Shown: positions 36,207-45,367 of the stretch, one piece after another
Numbering within the stretch: position 1 is the first letter of the stretch
Layout: every line of letters begins with the position of its first letter
NCBI GenBank assembly: GCA_001660395.1
Contig: LXWE01000002.1
Coordinates: 1,364,001-1,428,000, forward strand
DNA length: 64,000 bases
DNA from: Alteromonadaceae bacterium XY-R5
GTDB lineage: Bacteria > Pseudomonadota > Gammaproteobacteria > Enterobacterales > Alteromonadaceae
Direction of reading: 5' to 3'
The notes under the pieces: generated by a model
The model's input: the letters and a program-made list of their open reading frames with translations, nothing else
Databases searched by the model: none
What the model was told of the DNA's origin: nothing
Translations under genes and position numbers: made by a program

Positions 36207-38765
36207 CTAGGCCAATTCTTTGATTGCAATGCGCTGACTGTCGTTCAGGCTGGCTTTTTCTTCTGCCGTTGCCGGACGTACCTGACCACGCTCTTCGACA
36301 AATACAATGTTGCTGTCTTGTTCCGGGCTATTCACAAACGCACGGAAGCGTTTACGTGATTCCTGTTGCTCCACCGCTTTTTTCCACTCACATTCGTAAG
36401 TCTCAACAATGTGCTGCATCTGCGCTTCAAGCTCAGCTGCGATACCCAGAGAATCGTTGATGACCACGTCTTTCAGGTAATCCAAACCACCCTCCAGATT
36501 ATCCATCCACACCGAGGTACGCTGTAAGCGATCTGCGGTACGAACATAGAGCATCAGCACTCTGTCGATATATTTGATCAGGGTATCGGTGTCTAAATCG
36601 GTCGCAAACAAATCGGCGTGACGGGGCTTCATACCGCCATTACCGCACACATACAGGTTCCAGCCTTTATCTGTGGCGATGACGCCTATGTCTTTGCTTT
36701 GAGCTTCGGCACATTCGCGGGTACAGCCAGACACTGCCATTTTAATTTTGTGTGGTGCACGTAAACCTTTATAGCGATTTTCGATGTCGATGGCCTGACC
36801 CACTGAGTCCTGCACACCGTAGCGACACCAGGTGCTGCCGACACAGGATTTTACCGTACGCAGAGATTTAGCGTAGGCATGGCCCGTTTCAAAGCCCGCG
36901 GCAATTAATTCTTCCCAAATGACCGGTAATTGCTCTACCCGTGCACCGAATAAGTCAATACGCTGACCTCCGGTGATTTTGGTATACAGGTTGTATTTCT
37001 TTGCTACTTCGCCCAGCACAATCAGTTTTTCAGGGGTGATTTCACCGGCCTGAACCCGTGGCACAATCGAGTAAGTGCCGTCTTTTTGCATATTGGCCAG
37101 ATAAGTATCATTGGTGTCCTGCAGGCTCACATGCTCTTTGGCCAGGATAAAGTCGTTCCAGACTGAGGCCAGAATAGAAGCGGCTGCGGGTTTACAGATT
37201 TCACAGCCTAAGCCTTTACCATGCTGAGCGAGCAGTTCTTCGAAACTACGGATATTACCCACTTTGATCAGGTGATAAAGCTCCTGACGCGAATAGGCAA
37301 AGTGCTCACAGATATCCTTTTTTACTTCTACACCCCGTTTGGCAAGTTCGCTGTCGACCACGTTTTTCAGCAGCGCGGAACAGCCACCACAGCCTGTGCT
37401 GGCTTTGGTGCAGGATTTAATCGCAGGTAACGAGCCGTTACCTGAGTCGATAGCCGTCACGATATCCTGTTTACTGACGTTATGGCATGAGCAAATGGTT
37501 GCTGTCATTGGCAGCGCATCAGCGCCCAACGCTGGTTTACCTTCGCCAGAATCCGGCAGGATCAGGCTTTCAGGGAATTCCGGTAACTCAATACCATTCA
37601 GGGCATATTGCAACAGGGTATCATAATCACTGGTATCGCCCACCAGCACGGCGCCAAGCAATTGCTTTTGCTCGCCGTCTACCACAATTTTCTTATACAC
37701 GCCTTTTGGCTGGTTTTCATAGGTGTAGCTAAGAGCGCCATCCGTACGGCCATGGGCATCACCGATGGAGCCAACATCGACGCCCATCAGTTTCAGTTTG
37801 GTGCTCATATCGGCGCCGCTAAAGCTATCGTCACCACCGGCAATATGGCTGGCTGCAGCCCGCGCCATGGTGTAGCCTGGCGCAACCAGACCAAAAATAA
37901 AGTTATTCCACAGTGCACATTCACCAATGGCGTAAATATCTGGATCAGAGGTCTGGCACTGATTGTTGATCACTATGCCGCCGCGGGGACCAATTTCCAA
38001 TTCCCATTCACGGGCCAATGCATCCTGCGGACGAATCCCGGCTGAAAACAGGATCATATCGGTTTCAAGAAAATCATCCTCCCCGAAGACCATACGATAA
38101 CGACAACTCTCACCGGCAACGATTTCTTTGGTGCCTTTTTGAGTGTGTACACGCACGCCCAGTGATTCAATTTTGTCTTTCAGTAAACGCCCACCGCCAG
38201 CATCGACCTGCACCGCCATCAGCTGAGGTGCAAATTCAACCACATGGGTTTCAAGGCCGGCTTGCTTTAACGCATTAGCAGCTTCTAATCCAAGCAGGCC
38301 GCCACCTACTACGACACCGATTTTGCTTTGCTTGGCAGAGTCGGTAATAGCTTCAAGATCTTCAATGGTACGATAAACCAGACAGTGAGGCTGATCGTTA
38401 CCAGGAATAGGCGGTACAAACGGGAAAGAGCCAGTCGCCAACACCAATTTATCGTACTCAAACCAGTCACCATGGTTGGTTTTCACCTTTTTGGCAGACT
38501 TATCTATTTCAACCACTTTGGTATCGGTAAAGAAAGTCACGCCCTGCTGTTGATAATGCTCAGGTGTGGTCAGGGCCAAATCGTCTGCTGTTTTACCGGT
38601 AAAGTACTCAGACAAATGCACCCTGTCATAAGCCAAACGAGGCTCAGCACAGAAAACCGTGATTTCGGCTCCCATCTGTTGCTGACACAAAGCATCAACA
38701 AAATGGTGTCCTACCATGCCGTTACCAACGACCAGCACGCGAGTAGATGAAGTGTGTTGTGACAT
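36207..38765 (-). CDS. nirB: Nitrite reductase (NADH) large subunit
   Basis: An 852-residue enzyme. N-terminal FAD/NAD(P) domains carry VGNGMVGHHFVDALC and GVVVGGGLLGLEAANALKQA. A BFD-like [2Fe-2S] segment (ICSCHNV, STGCGGC) follows. The C-terminal siroheme/[4Fe-4S] domain has CVGSTWCRYG and SGCTRECAEAQ. It reduces nitrite to ammonium with NADH in the cytoplasm. It is first of the five-gene operon nirB-nirD-nasA-cobA-ybiB; GGGAG precedes the ATG. Its leader carries a sigma-54-like promoter and an attenuator matching those of nrtA. Confidence 0.96.
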   Translation of the reverse strand: MSQHTSSTRVLVVGNGMVGHHFVDALCQQQMGAEITVFCAEPRLAYDRVHLSEYFTGKTADDLALTTPEHYQQQGVTFFTDTKVVEIDKSAKKVKTNHGDWFEYDKLVLATGSFPFVPPIPGNDQPHCLVYRTIEDLEAITDSAKQSKIGVVVGGGLLGLEAANALKQAGLETHVVEFAPQLMAVQVDAGGGRLLKDKIESLGVRVHTQKGTKEIVAGESCRYRMVFGEDDFLETDMILFSAGIRPQDALAREWELEIGPRGGIVINNQCQTSDPDIYAIGECALWNNFIFGLVAPGYTMARAAASHIAGGDDSFSGADMSTKLKLMGVDVGSIGDAHGRTDGALSYTYENQPKGVYKKIVVDGEQKQLLGAVLVGDTSDYDTLLQYALNGIELPEFPESLILPDSGEGKPALGADALPMTATICSCHNVSKQDIVTAIDSGNGSLPAIKSCTKASTGCGGCSALLKNVVDSELAKRGVEVKKDICEHFAYSRQELYHLIKVGNIRSFEELLAQHGKGLGCEICKPAAASILASVWNDFILAKEHVSLQDTNDTYLANMQKDGTYSIVPRVQAGEITPEKLIVLGEVAKKYNLYTKITGGQRIDLFGARVEQLPVIWEELIAAGFETGHAYAKSLRTVKSCVGSTWCRYGVQDSVGQAIDIENRYKGLRAPHKIKMAVSGCTRECAEAQSKDIGVIATDKGWNLYVCGNGGMKPRHADLFATDLDTDTLIKYIDRVLMLYVRTADRLQRTSVWMDNLEGGLDYLKDVVINDSLGIAAELEAQMQHIVETYECEWKKAVEQQESRKRFRAFVNSPEQDSNIVFVEERGQVRPATAEEKASLNDSQRIAIKELA

Positions 38766-38794
38766 TATTGTCTCCCGTGAGCGTTTTTTGGAGC

Positions 38795-38840
38795 AAAAAA
38801 AAACCCACAGACTTGAGGTATAACTACCTATCGCTGTGGG
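38795..38840 (-). terminator. Leader attenuator of the nirB operon
   Basis: On the minus strand CCCACAG pairs with CTGTGGG, enclosing an inner AGGTA-GTTA-TACCT hairpin, and nine T residues follow, 30 bases before the nirB start codon. Position and T tract match the nrtA attenuator. Confidence 0.9.
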
Positions 38841-38875
38841 CTTCTTTGCCTGCTAAGCCGAAGTAACCTTCGACT
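38839..38875 (-). promoter_or_regulatory. Tandem leader hairpins of nirB, ANTAR (NasT-type) antitermination target
   Basis: P1 is GTCGAAG-GTTA-CTTCGGC (within 38855-38875). P2 is GGC-AAAGAA-GCC (38839-38850), again a hexaloop with A1 and G4, whose 3' arm is the start of the terminator stem. The nrtA leader has the same P2 pattern. P1 has a tetraloop and does not match the hexaloop rule. Confidence 0.7.
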
Positions 38876-38960
38876 CTCGCTAATTCAATTGTTTACAAGG
38901 CTGATGCAAATCAGACAAAGCTGCTGCCAGTAACCTTAAATTTTGTACGCTTAACCTTAT

Positions 38961-38980
38961 ACAAACATAATGCCAATTTA
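38961..38980 (-). promoter_or_regulatory. Sigma-54-like promoter of nirB
   Basis: AAATTGGCATTAT followed by GTTTGTAT; the -24 half matches TGGCA and the -12 half is TTTGT, where TTGC is expected. Identity with the nrtA promoter over 13 bases is the main support. Confidence 0.55.
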
Positions 38981-39037
38981 AATATTTCTTTAAATTCAAT
39001 GAATTAATTAAATTCAATTGAATACAAATTTCGTTTT

Positions 39038-39054
39038 TGCACAGTTTTAATGCA
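39038..39054. promoter_or_regulatory. NtrC-like site upstream of nirB
   Basis: TGCAC-N7-ATGCA differs by one base from the NtrC palindrome and lies about 60 bases upstream of the sigma-54-like -24 element; a second TGCA-N5-TGCA (39051-39063) abuts it. The 433 bases between nirB and the TraB gene hold only this regulatory region. Confidence 0.5.
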
Positions 39055-39198
39055 GAACATGCACTAGAAAGATCATTCATCCCCCCCCTTATTAGTTAGA
39101 TACCCCAAAGTACACATTCTGAAACCTGTTAACGGTTGCCGCCACTGCACAGACAGGCTAAGCTGGCCGCGATTCGTATTATGGATGATAACTAACTC

Positions 39199-40068
39199 AT
39201 GAGCCGCCGCTTTATCTCTGCCTGCCTGACAAGCCTGTTACTCGCAACCAGCTTAGATGCCTATTCTGCCAGTATCTGGAAGCTCACTCAGGGGGAGCGC
39301 ATCTTGTATATAGGTGGAACGATTCATATTTTATCGCAGAGCGATTACCCCCTGCCAGAAGCGTATGAAAAGTTATATCAAAAGTCCGATACTCTGGTCT
39401 TTGAAACCGACATTGCCAGTTTAGAAGAGCCCGATTTTGCCGCTCAGCTTCAGGCCAGTGCAACTTACCCCGTGGGCCAGGACATCAGCACTAAGCTTAG
39501 CCCTGACACCCAAAAGCTGGTCGGTGATTTCGCCAACCAGTTCGGTCTAAGTTTCAATCAACTCAAGCAGTTCAAACCCGGTATGCTGGCGATGATCCTG
39601 AGTAACCTGTCCTTTCAAAATGCCGGACTGACCGAAGCCGGCGTGGATGCCTACTATTCAGATAAAGCCAGCAACGATAATAAGCCCCAGTCCTGGCTGG
39701 AAACGCCCCAACAACAACTGGGATTTATCAATAGCATGGGGATTGGCAATGAAGAGCAATTCATTCGCTATACCCTGCGGGACCTGGATCAAACAGATGA
39801 TATCGTCGATTCCCTTAAACCTTTGTGGCGCGAAGGAAAAGTCGATGAGCTGGCGCAACTATTGGTACTGCCGATGAAGGCAGATTATCCCGATACCTAC
39901 GAAAAACTGTTAGTATCCAGAAATAAAAACTGGTTGCCGCAAATTGAAGCATATCTGCAAAGTCCCGAGACCGAGTTTATTTTAGTGGGCACGGCCCATT
40001 TAGTCGGTCCAGACAGCGTGATCGCCCTGCTACAGCAACGCGGCTATAAGATTGAGCAAATAAAATGA
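39199..40068 (+). CDS. TraB/GumN-family protein
   Basis: A 289-residue protein with a signal peptide (about residues 1-24). Two GxxH-type motifs that bind metal in the family are present: YIGGTIHILS near residue 40 and VGTAHLVG near the C-terminus, with a conserved glutamate in LVFETD. Related TIKI proteins are metalloproteases, but bacterial substrates are unknown. No good ribosome-binding site is seen. Its stop overlaps the moeB start (ATGA), so it is cotranscribed with the molybdenum-cofactor genes; the reason is unclear. Confidence 0.85.
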   Translation: MSRRFISACLTSLLLATSLDAYSASIWKLTQGERILYIGGTIHILSQSDYPLPEAYEKLYQKSDTLVFETDIASLEEPDFAAQLQASATYPVGQDISTKLSPDTQKLVGDFANQFGLSFNQLKQFKPGMLAMILSNLSFQNAGLTEAGVDAYYSDKASNDNKPQSWLETPQQQLGFINSMGIGNEEQFIRYTLRDLDQTDDIVDSLKPLWREGKVDELAQLLVLPMKADYPDTYEKLLVSRNKNWLPQIEAYLQSPETEFILVGTAHLVGPDSVIALLQQRGYKIEQIK

Positions 40069-40829
40069 AGCAATCCCTGACCGAGCAACAGGCCATGCGC
40101 TATGCGCGTCAGATCTTGTTGCCTGAGATGGATTTAGACGGGCAGGAAGCCTTATTAAATGGCCATATTCTGGTTATTGGCCTCGGTGGTCTTGGCTGCG
40201 CCGCCAGTCAATATCTGGCCGGTAGCGGCGTTGGTAAAATGACCCTGGTGGATCACGACAAGGTTGAATTAACAAACCTACCCCGCCAGCTTTTACACCA
40301 GATAGACGATATTGGTCTGGATAAAGTTAAGTCGGCCAAGACATCTCTGCAGCAAATCAATCCAGACCTGTCGATTACCACACTGGCAGTTAAACTGAAT
40401 GATAATGAATTATTGCAATTATTGACCGATGTTGATCTTGTGCTCGATTGTACCGATAACCTCGCCAGCCGGCGCCAAATCAACCGGGCTTGCGTAACAA
40501 CAAAGACACCGCTGGTAAGCGCTGCTGCCATTCGCTTTGAAGGTCAAATTACGACCCTGCCTATGGATGACAACAGCCCGTGTTATCAGTGTTTTAGTGC
40601 AATGATGACAGAGCAGCAACTCAGCTGTGTAGAAGCGGGAGTACTTTCACCTGTGGTCGGTATCATGGGTACGATGCAGGCATTAGAGGCCATCAAATTA
40701 CTCACAAATATAGGTAAGACGCTGGCAGGAAGCATCCTGTTCTTTGATGCAAAAACCTCTGGCTTTCAAAGTATCGGCTTACGCAAGCAACCAGACTGTC
40801 CCGTATGCGCTCAGGATGTGCATAAATAA
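40065..40829 (+). CDS. moeB: Molybdopterin-synthase adenylyltransferase MoeB (ThiF/HesA family)
   Basis: A 254-residue E1-like enzyme. The ATP-binding motif is VIGLGGLGCAASQYLAGSGVG; DHDKVELTNLPRQ and DCTDNLASR follow, and two CxxC pairs (CYQC and CPVC) bind zinc. It adenylates the C-terminus of MoaD so that sulfur can be added for molybdopterin. Because it is next to moeA and opposite nasA, MoeB is preferred over ThiF. Confidence 0.88.
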   Translation: MKQSLTEQQAMRYARQILLPEMDLDGQEALLNGHILVIGLGGLGCAASQYLAGSGVGKMTLVDHDKVELTNLPRQLLHQIDDIGLDKVKSAKTSLQQINPDLSITTLAVKLNDNELLQLLTDVDLVLDCTDNLASRRQINRACVTTKTPLVSAAAIRFEGQITTLPMDDNSPCYQCFSAMMTEQQLSCVEAGVLSPVVGIMGTMQALEAIKLLTNIGKTLAGSILFFDAKTSGFQSIGLRKQPDCPVCAQDVHK

Positions 40830-40900
40830 ACCATTTTCAGGCCGTATTGTTCGCCGTCAGAGTCGCCAATACCATGGTCCCAAAGAATGTTGAGCAAACT

Positions 40901-42169
40901 ATGAATCAAATCGACCTGTGCGCTGTTCCAGACATGATGGATGTGGAATTCGCAATTAAAACCATGCTTACGACGGTAAAGACACAGCGAAAGGCAGAAA
41001 CCCTGCCGCTGCAACAAGCCTATGGTCGTGTGCTAGCGTCTTCGGTTCGCGCACCAATGAATGTGCCACCACTGGCCAATTCAGCCATGGACGGTTATGC
41101 CTTCGCAGCAGATATTCCATCCCCAAAAATATTAAAGCTGGTGGGGAAATCGCTGGCTGGCCATCCTTATGCTGCAAAAGTAGCCGCCGGCGAATGTGTG
41201 CGAATTACGACTGGAGCTCTCATCCCTGATGGTTGCGATACCGTGATGATGCAGGAGCAAACCGCTCAGAACACAGATGAAAATGGCCAGACATGGGTTG
41301 AATTGCACGCCGATATTATTCGCGCTGATAATGTCCGTCTCGCCGGAGAGGATATTACCGAGGGCAGCCAGCTTTTTGCAGCCGGGCACAGTTTAGGCGC
41401 TGCCGATCTCGCCCTGCTTGCGTCACTGGGAATCTCAAAGGTCGACGTAAATACCAAACTGACAGTTGCCCTGATGGTAACAGGCGACGAATTGGTCGAA
41501 CCTGGTAACCCCCTTCAGCCAGGGCAAATATATGAAAGTAATCGCTTTGCCCTTCGGGCCATGCTGGAAGAATTGCAGGTTCAGGTGATTGACCTTGGCA
41601 TTATCCAGGATGACTTACCCACACTGCGCGCAGCATTTACGCAGGCCCTTGATACCGCCGATCTTATCCTAAGCTGCGGCGGAGTCTCGGTCGGCGAAGC
41701 CGATTTGGTTAAACAGGTGCTGGCCGAACTCGGCAATATTGGTTTTTGGCGCGTCGCGATAAAACCCGGAAAACCTTTTGCATTTGGACTGTTATCCGGG
41801 CCAAAAGATCAATATGTGTATTTTTGCGGATTACCCGGTAACCCAGTATCTTCCTACGTTACGTTCCAGCAACTTGTGCTGCCGTTATTATCAAGATTAC
41901 AGGGAAAACCTGAACCTGCACCTTTACTACTTAACGCCACAACTACCAATGACATTCGCAAACGCCCGGGACGGGCAGATTTTCAGCGCGGAATATATCA
42001 GCAGACGGACGACGGCAGTTTGGTCGTTACCCTGTTACCGAAACAGGGTTCAGGGGTAATGAGTTCGATTAGTCAGGCAAATTGCTATGTGCGTCTAAGC
42101 CGCCAAAGTGGTAATATTCCTGCCGGTGAAATTGTGCAAATAGAACCCTTTTTCAGTTTACCCGGCTAA
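40901..42169 (+). CDS. moeA: Molybdopterin molybdotransferase MoeA
   Basis: A 422-residue protein. It shows ETLPLQQAYGRVLASSVRAP, the active-site region NSAMDGYAF, TGDELVEPG, IYESNRFALRAML, SCGGVSVGEADL and FGLPGNPVSS-like GLPGNPVSSYVTF, in the MoeA order. It inserts molybdate into molybdopterin, completing the cofactor for NasA. The frame is open to a TTG at 40847; the ATG at 40901 fits the family N-terminus. It follows moeB after 71 bases. Confidence 0.93.
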   Translation: MNQIDLCAVPDMMDVEFAIKTMLTTVKTQRKAETLPLQQAYGRVLASSVRAPMNVPPLANSAMDGYAFAADIPSPKILKLVGKSLAGHPYAAKVAAGECVRITTGALIPDGCDTVMMQEQTAQNTDENGQTWVELHADIIRADNVRLAGEDITEGSQLFAAGHSLGAADLALLASLGISKVDVNTKLTVALMVTGDELVEPGNPLQPGQIYESNRFALRAMLEELQVQVIDLGIIQDDLPTLRAAFTQALDTADLILSCGGVSVGEADLVKQVLAELGNIGFWRVAIKPGKPFAFGLLSGPKDQYVYFCGLPGNPVSSYVTFQQLVLPLLSRLQGKPEPAPLLLNATTTNDIRKRPGRADFQRGIYQQTDDGSLVVTLLPKQGSGVMSSISQANCYVRLSRQSGNIPAGEIVQIEPFFSLPG

Positions 42170-42234
42170 CTCGTCTGTTCCTCATAACATATACCCTGAC
42201 AGGCGTTCATCTAAAACCATAAGCACATGAATTA

Positions 42235-43593
42235 ATGCAGTTTAAACAAGAATTAAAAACCCTGATACAGTTAGCCTGGCCGCTATTGATAGCCCAGATT
42301 ACCCAAACCCTGATGGGCGTATCCGATACCATTATTGCAGGTCGATATTCCGCCATAGATATGGCTGCGGTGGCCATAGGGTTTAGCATTACTATCCCAA
42401 TCCTGCTGTTTATTCAGGGCGTTATTCTGGCGCTGCCACCAGTGATATCAAGGCACAATGGCGCCAAAACCATCGATAAAGTGGCCAACATTACCCAGCA
42501 AATGGTGTATCTGGCGGTTGCCGTGTCGCTTTTAGCACTGGCGTTAAACGTTGCTATGCCGACGATTCTGACCATGATCCCGATGGACGACAGTTTGCGC
42601 GACATCACGCAAGGCTATGTGCATTATATTTTGCTGGCTGCACCGGCATTTGCCATCTATCAGGTATTACGAAACTTTTGTGAGGGGTTATCATTTACCA
42701 AACCCACCATGATCATTATGGTCATGGGTCTGCTGATTAATATTCCTGCCAACTACCTGTTTGTGTATGGTTTCGGACCAATACCAGCATTTGGTGGCGC
42801 TGGTTGTGGTATTGCCACTGCACTGGTGCATTTAGCCATGATGTTAGCCACTGTTGGTTATGTGTATCACTCGAAAAAATTACATCCGTATCACTTATTC
42901 TCGCAATGGCATAAACCCCAGATGCGCGAAATCAAAGTACTGTTTAAGCTGGGCGTTCCCATTGCAATGACAATTCTATTCGAAGTGTCATTGTTCGCAG
43001 CAGTGGCTGTGCTTCTGGCCCCGTTTGGTGCAGTCACGGTAGCCGCCCACCAAATCGCTCTGAATTTCTCAGCGTTAATGTTTATGCTGCCGTTTAGTAT
43101 TGGTATGGCGACCTCGATTCGAGTGGGCCACCTGATTGGCGAAGAGCGTCAGGTTCAGGCGGCGATGGTGGTAAAAGGCGCCATCTTTTTAGGCATTTGC
43201 ATTGCCGCAGCCAGTGCAGCACTGACGTACTTCGGGCGGTTTGGTATTGCCTCACTATACAGTCAGGATAGCCAGGTCATTACGTTGGCTGCAGGGCTCA
43301 TGCTGTTTGCCTGTATGTTTCAGTTTTCCGATGCCATGCAGGCTATTTGTTTAAACGCGTTACGTGGCTATAAAGACACCACCGCGATGTTCCTAATCAC
43401 CTTTACCGCTTATTGGCTCGTTGGTTTACCGGCGGGTTGCCTGCTGGCCCTTACCGATATCGTTGGTGAGCCGCTACAAGCCAAAGGTTTTTGGATTGGG
43501 TTTATTATTGGTTTAACCAGCGCTGCTATTATGTTAGTTATTCGACTGAGAGTAATTCAGCGTCGTCAACAACTGGGTGTTTACCATGGCTAA
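42235..43593 (+). CDS. MATE-family efflux transporter
   Basis: A 452-residue protein with twelve transmembrane segments in two homologous halves. LAWPLLIAQITQTLMGVSDT at the N-terminus and LKLGVPIAMTILFEVS-like FKLGVPIAMTILFEVSLFAA at the start of the second half are typical of NorM-type MATE proteins. It likely exports cationic drugs or metabolites using a sodium or proton gradient. Its 3' end overlaps the MOSC gene by eight bases. Confidence 0.92.
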   Translation: MQFKQELKTLIQLAWPLLIAQITQTLMGVSDTIIAGRYSAIDMAAVAIGFSITIPILLFIQGVILALPPVISRHNGAKTIDKVANITQQMVYLAVAVSLLALALNVAMPTILTMIPMDDSLRDITQGYVHYILLAAPAFAIYQVLRNFCEGLSFTKPTMIIMVMGLLINIPANYLFVYGFGPIPAFGGAGCGIATALVHLAMMLATVGYVYHSKKLHPYHLFSQWHKPQMREIKVLFKLGVPIAMTILFEVSLFAAVAVLLAPFGAVTVAAHQIALNFSALMFMLPFSIGMATSIRVGHLIGEERQVQAAMVVKGAIFLGICIAAASAALTYFGRFGIASLYSQDSQVITLAAGLMLFACMFQFSDAMQAICLNALRGYKDTTAMFLITFTAYWLVGLPAGCLLALTDIVGEPLQAKGFWIGFIIGLTSAAIMLVIRLRVIQRRQQLGVYHG

Positions 43594-44044
43594 ACTTATC
43601 ACGGCCAGTGTGCATGGCATTGCCATTCGTGAAAAATCTCGCGCTCCAATGCAATCATTGGAACAGGTTCATATCACGTGTGAATCCGGATTAGCCGGCG
43701 ATTACCGGGGCAAGCCTGGCAAACGTCAGGTGACCTTGCTCAGCCAGTCTCAATGGAAAGCTGCATGTGCTGAAGTAGGACGTCAGCTGCCCTGGACATT
43801 GCGTCGTGCCAACCTGTTATTGGACGGTATCTTTTTTTCGCCGGATATGGTTGGCCGCACAATTCAAATAGGTGAAAGTGCAAAATTGCTGATCAATCAC
43901 GAAACCGATCCTTGCTATCGCATGGATGCACAGTTTCAGGGGCTTACCCGAGCGCTCACGCCGGACTGGCGCGCAGGCGTCTGCTGCACTGTTACTGAAT
44001 GCGGCATAGTGCACCTCAAGGACAAAGTCGTCTTGCTAGACTAA
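43586..44044 (+). CDS. MOSC-domain protein
   Basis: A 152-residue protein with a MOSC (molybdenum cofactor sulfurase C-terminal) domain: GLAGDYRGKPGKRQVTLLSQ near residue 35 and the conserved cysteine in NHETDPCYRMDAQFQG. MOSC proteins carry or sulfurate molybdenum cofactor or detoxify N-hydroxylated bases. The ATG at 43586 lies inside the MATE gene, eight bases before its stop. Linkage to moeA supports a molybdenum-related role. Confidence 0.88.
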   Translation: MAKLITASVHGIAIREKSRAPMQSLEQVHITCESGLAGDYRGKPGKRQVTLLSQSQWKAACAEVGRQLPWTLRRANLLLDGIFFSPDMVGRTIQIGESAKLLINHETDPCYRMDAQFQGLTRALTPDWRAGVCCTVTECGIVHLKDKVVLLD

Positions 44045-44059
44045 CCACAATATTGCACC

Positions 44060-44087
44060 AAAATGGCCCTTCCAATGGGCCATTTTT
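44060..44087 (+). terminator. Terminator after the MOSC gene
   Basis: A 10-bp perfect stem AAAATGGCCC / GGGCCATTTT with a seven-base loop and trailing T residues, 16 bases after the stop. Confidence 0.9.
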
Positions 44088-44298
44088 AATCACATCTCTG
44101 GCTTCATTCTGTTATTCACAGTGAAAACTTTCAAAAACCAGGTAAAACGCCGTCTATTTTCGTCGTGTATCATGTTTTACCGACTGGTACAAAGTTTGCT
44201 GGGTTAGTGTATCCAACTGGTAACCTGACCCTGTATGCAACCTTAATGAGCCCGTAACAGGCAGCAGCCTGACTGACTGGCGATCCCGGGAGGAACTC

Positions 44299-45324
44299 GT
44301 GAATTTAACTGACTTTATTCAGCACATGCCTAAAGCCGAACTCCATGTCCATCTGGAAGGCACGATGGAACCTGAACTGCGATTTGCCCTGGCAGAACGC
44401 AACAACATTAATCTGCCATATAAATCAAAGGAGGAAATGTTAGAGGCTTATACATTCCATGACCTGCCTTCTTTTCTGGCGATTTATTATGCGGCAATGA
44501 ATGTGTTGCAAACCGAAGACGACTTTTACCAGCTGACCTACGACTACCTAAAACGCGCCAAACAGGACAACATTATCTATTGCGAACTGTTTTTTGACCC
44601 TCAGGCCCACACAAGTCGTGGAATCGATTTTGAAACCGTGATTACCGGGATCAACCGGGCACAGCAAGAAGCCAAACAGTTATTGGGGGTACGCAGTCAG
44701 CTCATCATGTGTTTCTTACGTGATATGTCGGCAGAATCCGCCATGGAGCATCTGCACATGGCTATCCCGTTTATGGATTGGCTCGTCGGTGTTGGTCTGG
44801 ATTCAGATGAAAAAGGTAATCCGCCGCTTAAATTTGAAAAGGTATTTGCCCTGGCGCGTAAGTTAGGACTCAAACTGACCATGCACTGTGATGTTAATCA
44901 GGAAAATACCCTGCTTCACTTAGAACAATGTCTTGAAGACATCCAAGTAGACCGTATCGATCATGGCGTAAACGCGTTAGAGGACGAGGAAATTGTTAGC
45001 AAACTCGTACAACGCCAGTTGGGATTAACTGTTTGCCCGGTATCCAACCAGTTTGTCGTCCAATCTCTGACATCAAATGAAATCCGGGCCATGCTGGACA
45101 AGGGGTTACGAGTGATGATTAATTCCGATGATCCCGCCTATTTCCGCGCCTATCTGAACGATAATTTGATTGCGCTACAACAGGAAGGCGCCTTTAGTGC
45201 CGATGAAATCACGACACTGGTCGAAAACAGTTTTCATGCCAGTTGGCTGTCAACCAGCGCAAAGCAAGCCTATTTAAGTCAGTTGAATAGCTATTGCCTG
45301 CAACATCAGGCAATTTCCGCCTAG
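44299..45324 (+). CDS. Adenosine/adenine deaminase-family amidohydrolase with altered HAGE motif
   Basis: A 341-residue protein of the adenine-deaminase type: PKAELHVHLEGTMEPEL (His16, His18), FFDPQAHTSRGI, SDDP (Asp277/Asp278) and RIDHG (His222) are present. The usual HAGE motif, whose glutamate protonates the purine, is replaced by HCDV at 196-199, so the catalytic Glu position is Val; metal ligand His196 is kept. The substrate may therefore differ from adenine. Start is GTG with GGGAGGA upstream. It is a single gene between two terminators. Confidence 0.8.
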   Translation: MNLTDFIQHMPKAELHVHLEGTMEPELRFALAERNNINLPYKSKEEMLEAYTFHDLPSFLAIYYAAMNVLQTEDDFYQLTYDYLKRAKQDNIIYCELFFDPQAHTSRGIDFETVITGINRAQQEAKQLLGVRSQLIMCFLRDMSAESAMEHLHMAIPFMDWLVGVGLDSDEKGNPPLKFEKVFALARKLGLKLTMHCDVNQENTLLHLEQCLEDIQVDRIDHGVNALEDEEIVSKLVQRQLGLTVCPVSNQFVVQSLTSNEIRAMLDKGLRVMINSDDPAYFRAYLNDNLIALQQEGAFSADEITTLVENSFHASWLSTSAKQAYLSQLNSYCLQHQAISA

Positions 45325-45341
45325 CCTTTGCCTACCGATTG

Positions 45342-45367
45342 AAAAAGCTGCCACCGGCGGCTTTTTT
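45342..45367. terminator. Bidirectional terminator between the deaminase and rhomboid genes
   Basis: AAAAAGCTGCC / GGCGGCTTTTT with one G-U pair and loop ACC; T run on the plus strand and on the minus strand. It touches the rhomboid stop codon. Confidence 0.8.

Noticed and set aside
38880-39080. 66-codon minus-strand frame upstream of nirB
   Set aside because: It coincides with the promoter and NtrC-like region and has no ribosome-binding site or family.
40847-40900. TTG start extending MoeA by 18 residues
   Set aside because: No ribosome-binding site, and the extension is absent from the usual MoeA N-terminus.
44201-44231. Hairpin GGGTTAG / CTGACCC in the leader of the deaminase gene, considered as a purine or guanidine riboswitch
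   Set aside because: None of the conserved loop sequences of the purine, guanidine or preQ1 riboswitches is present.
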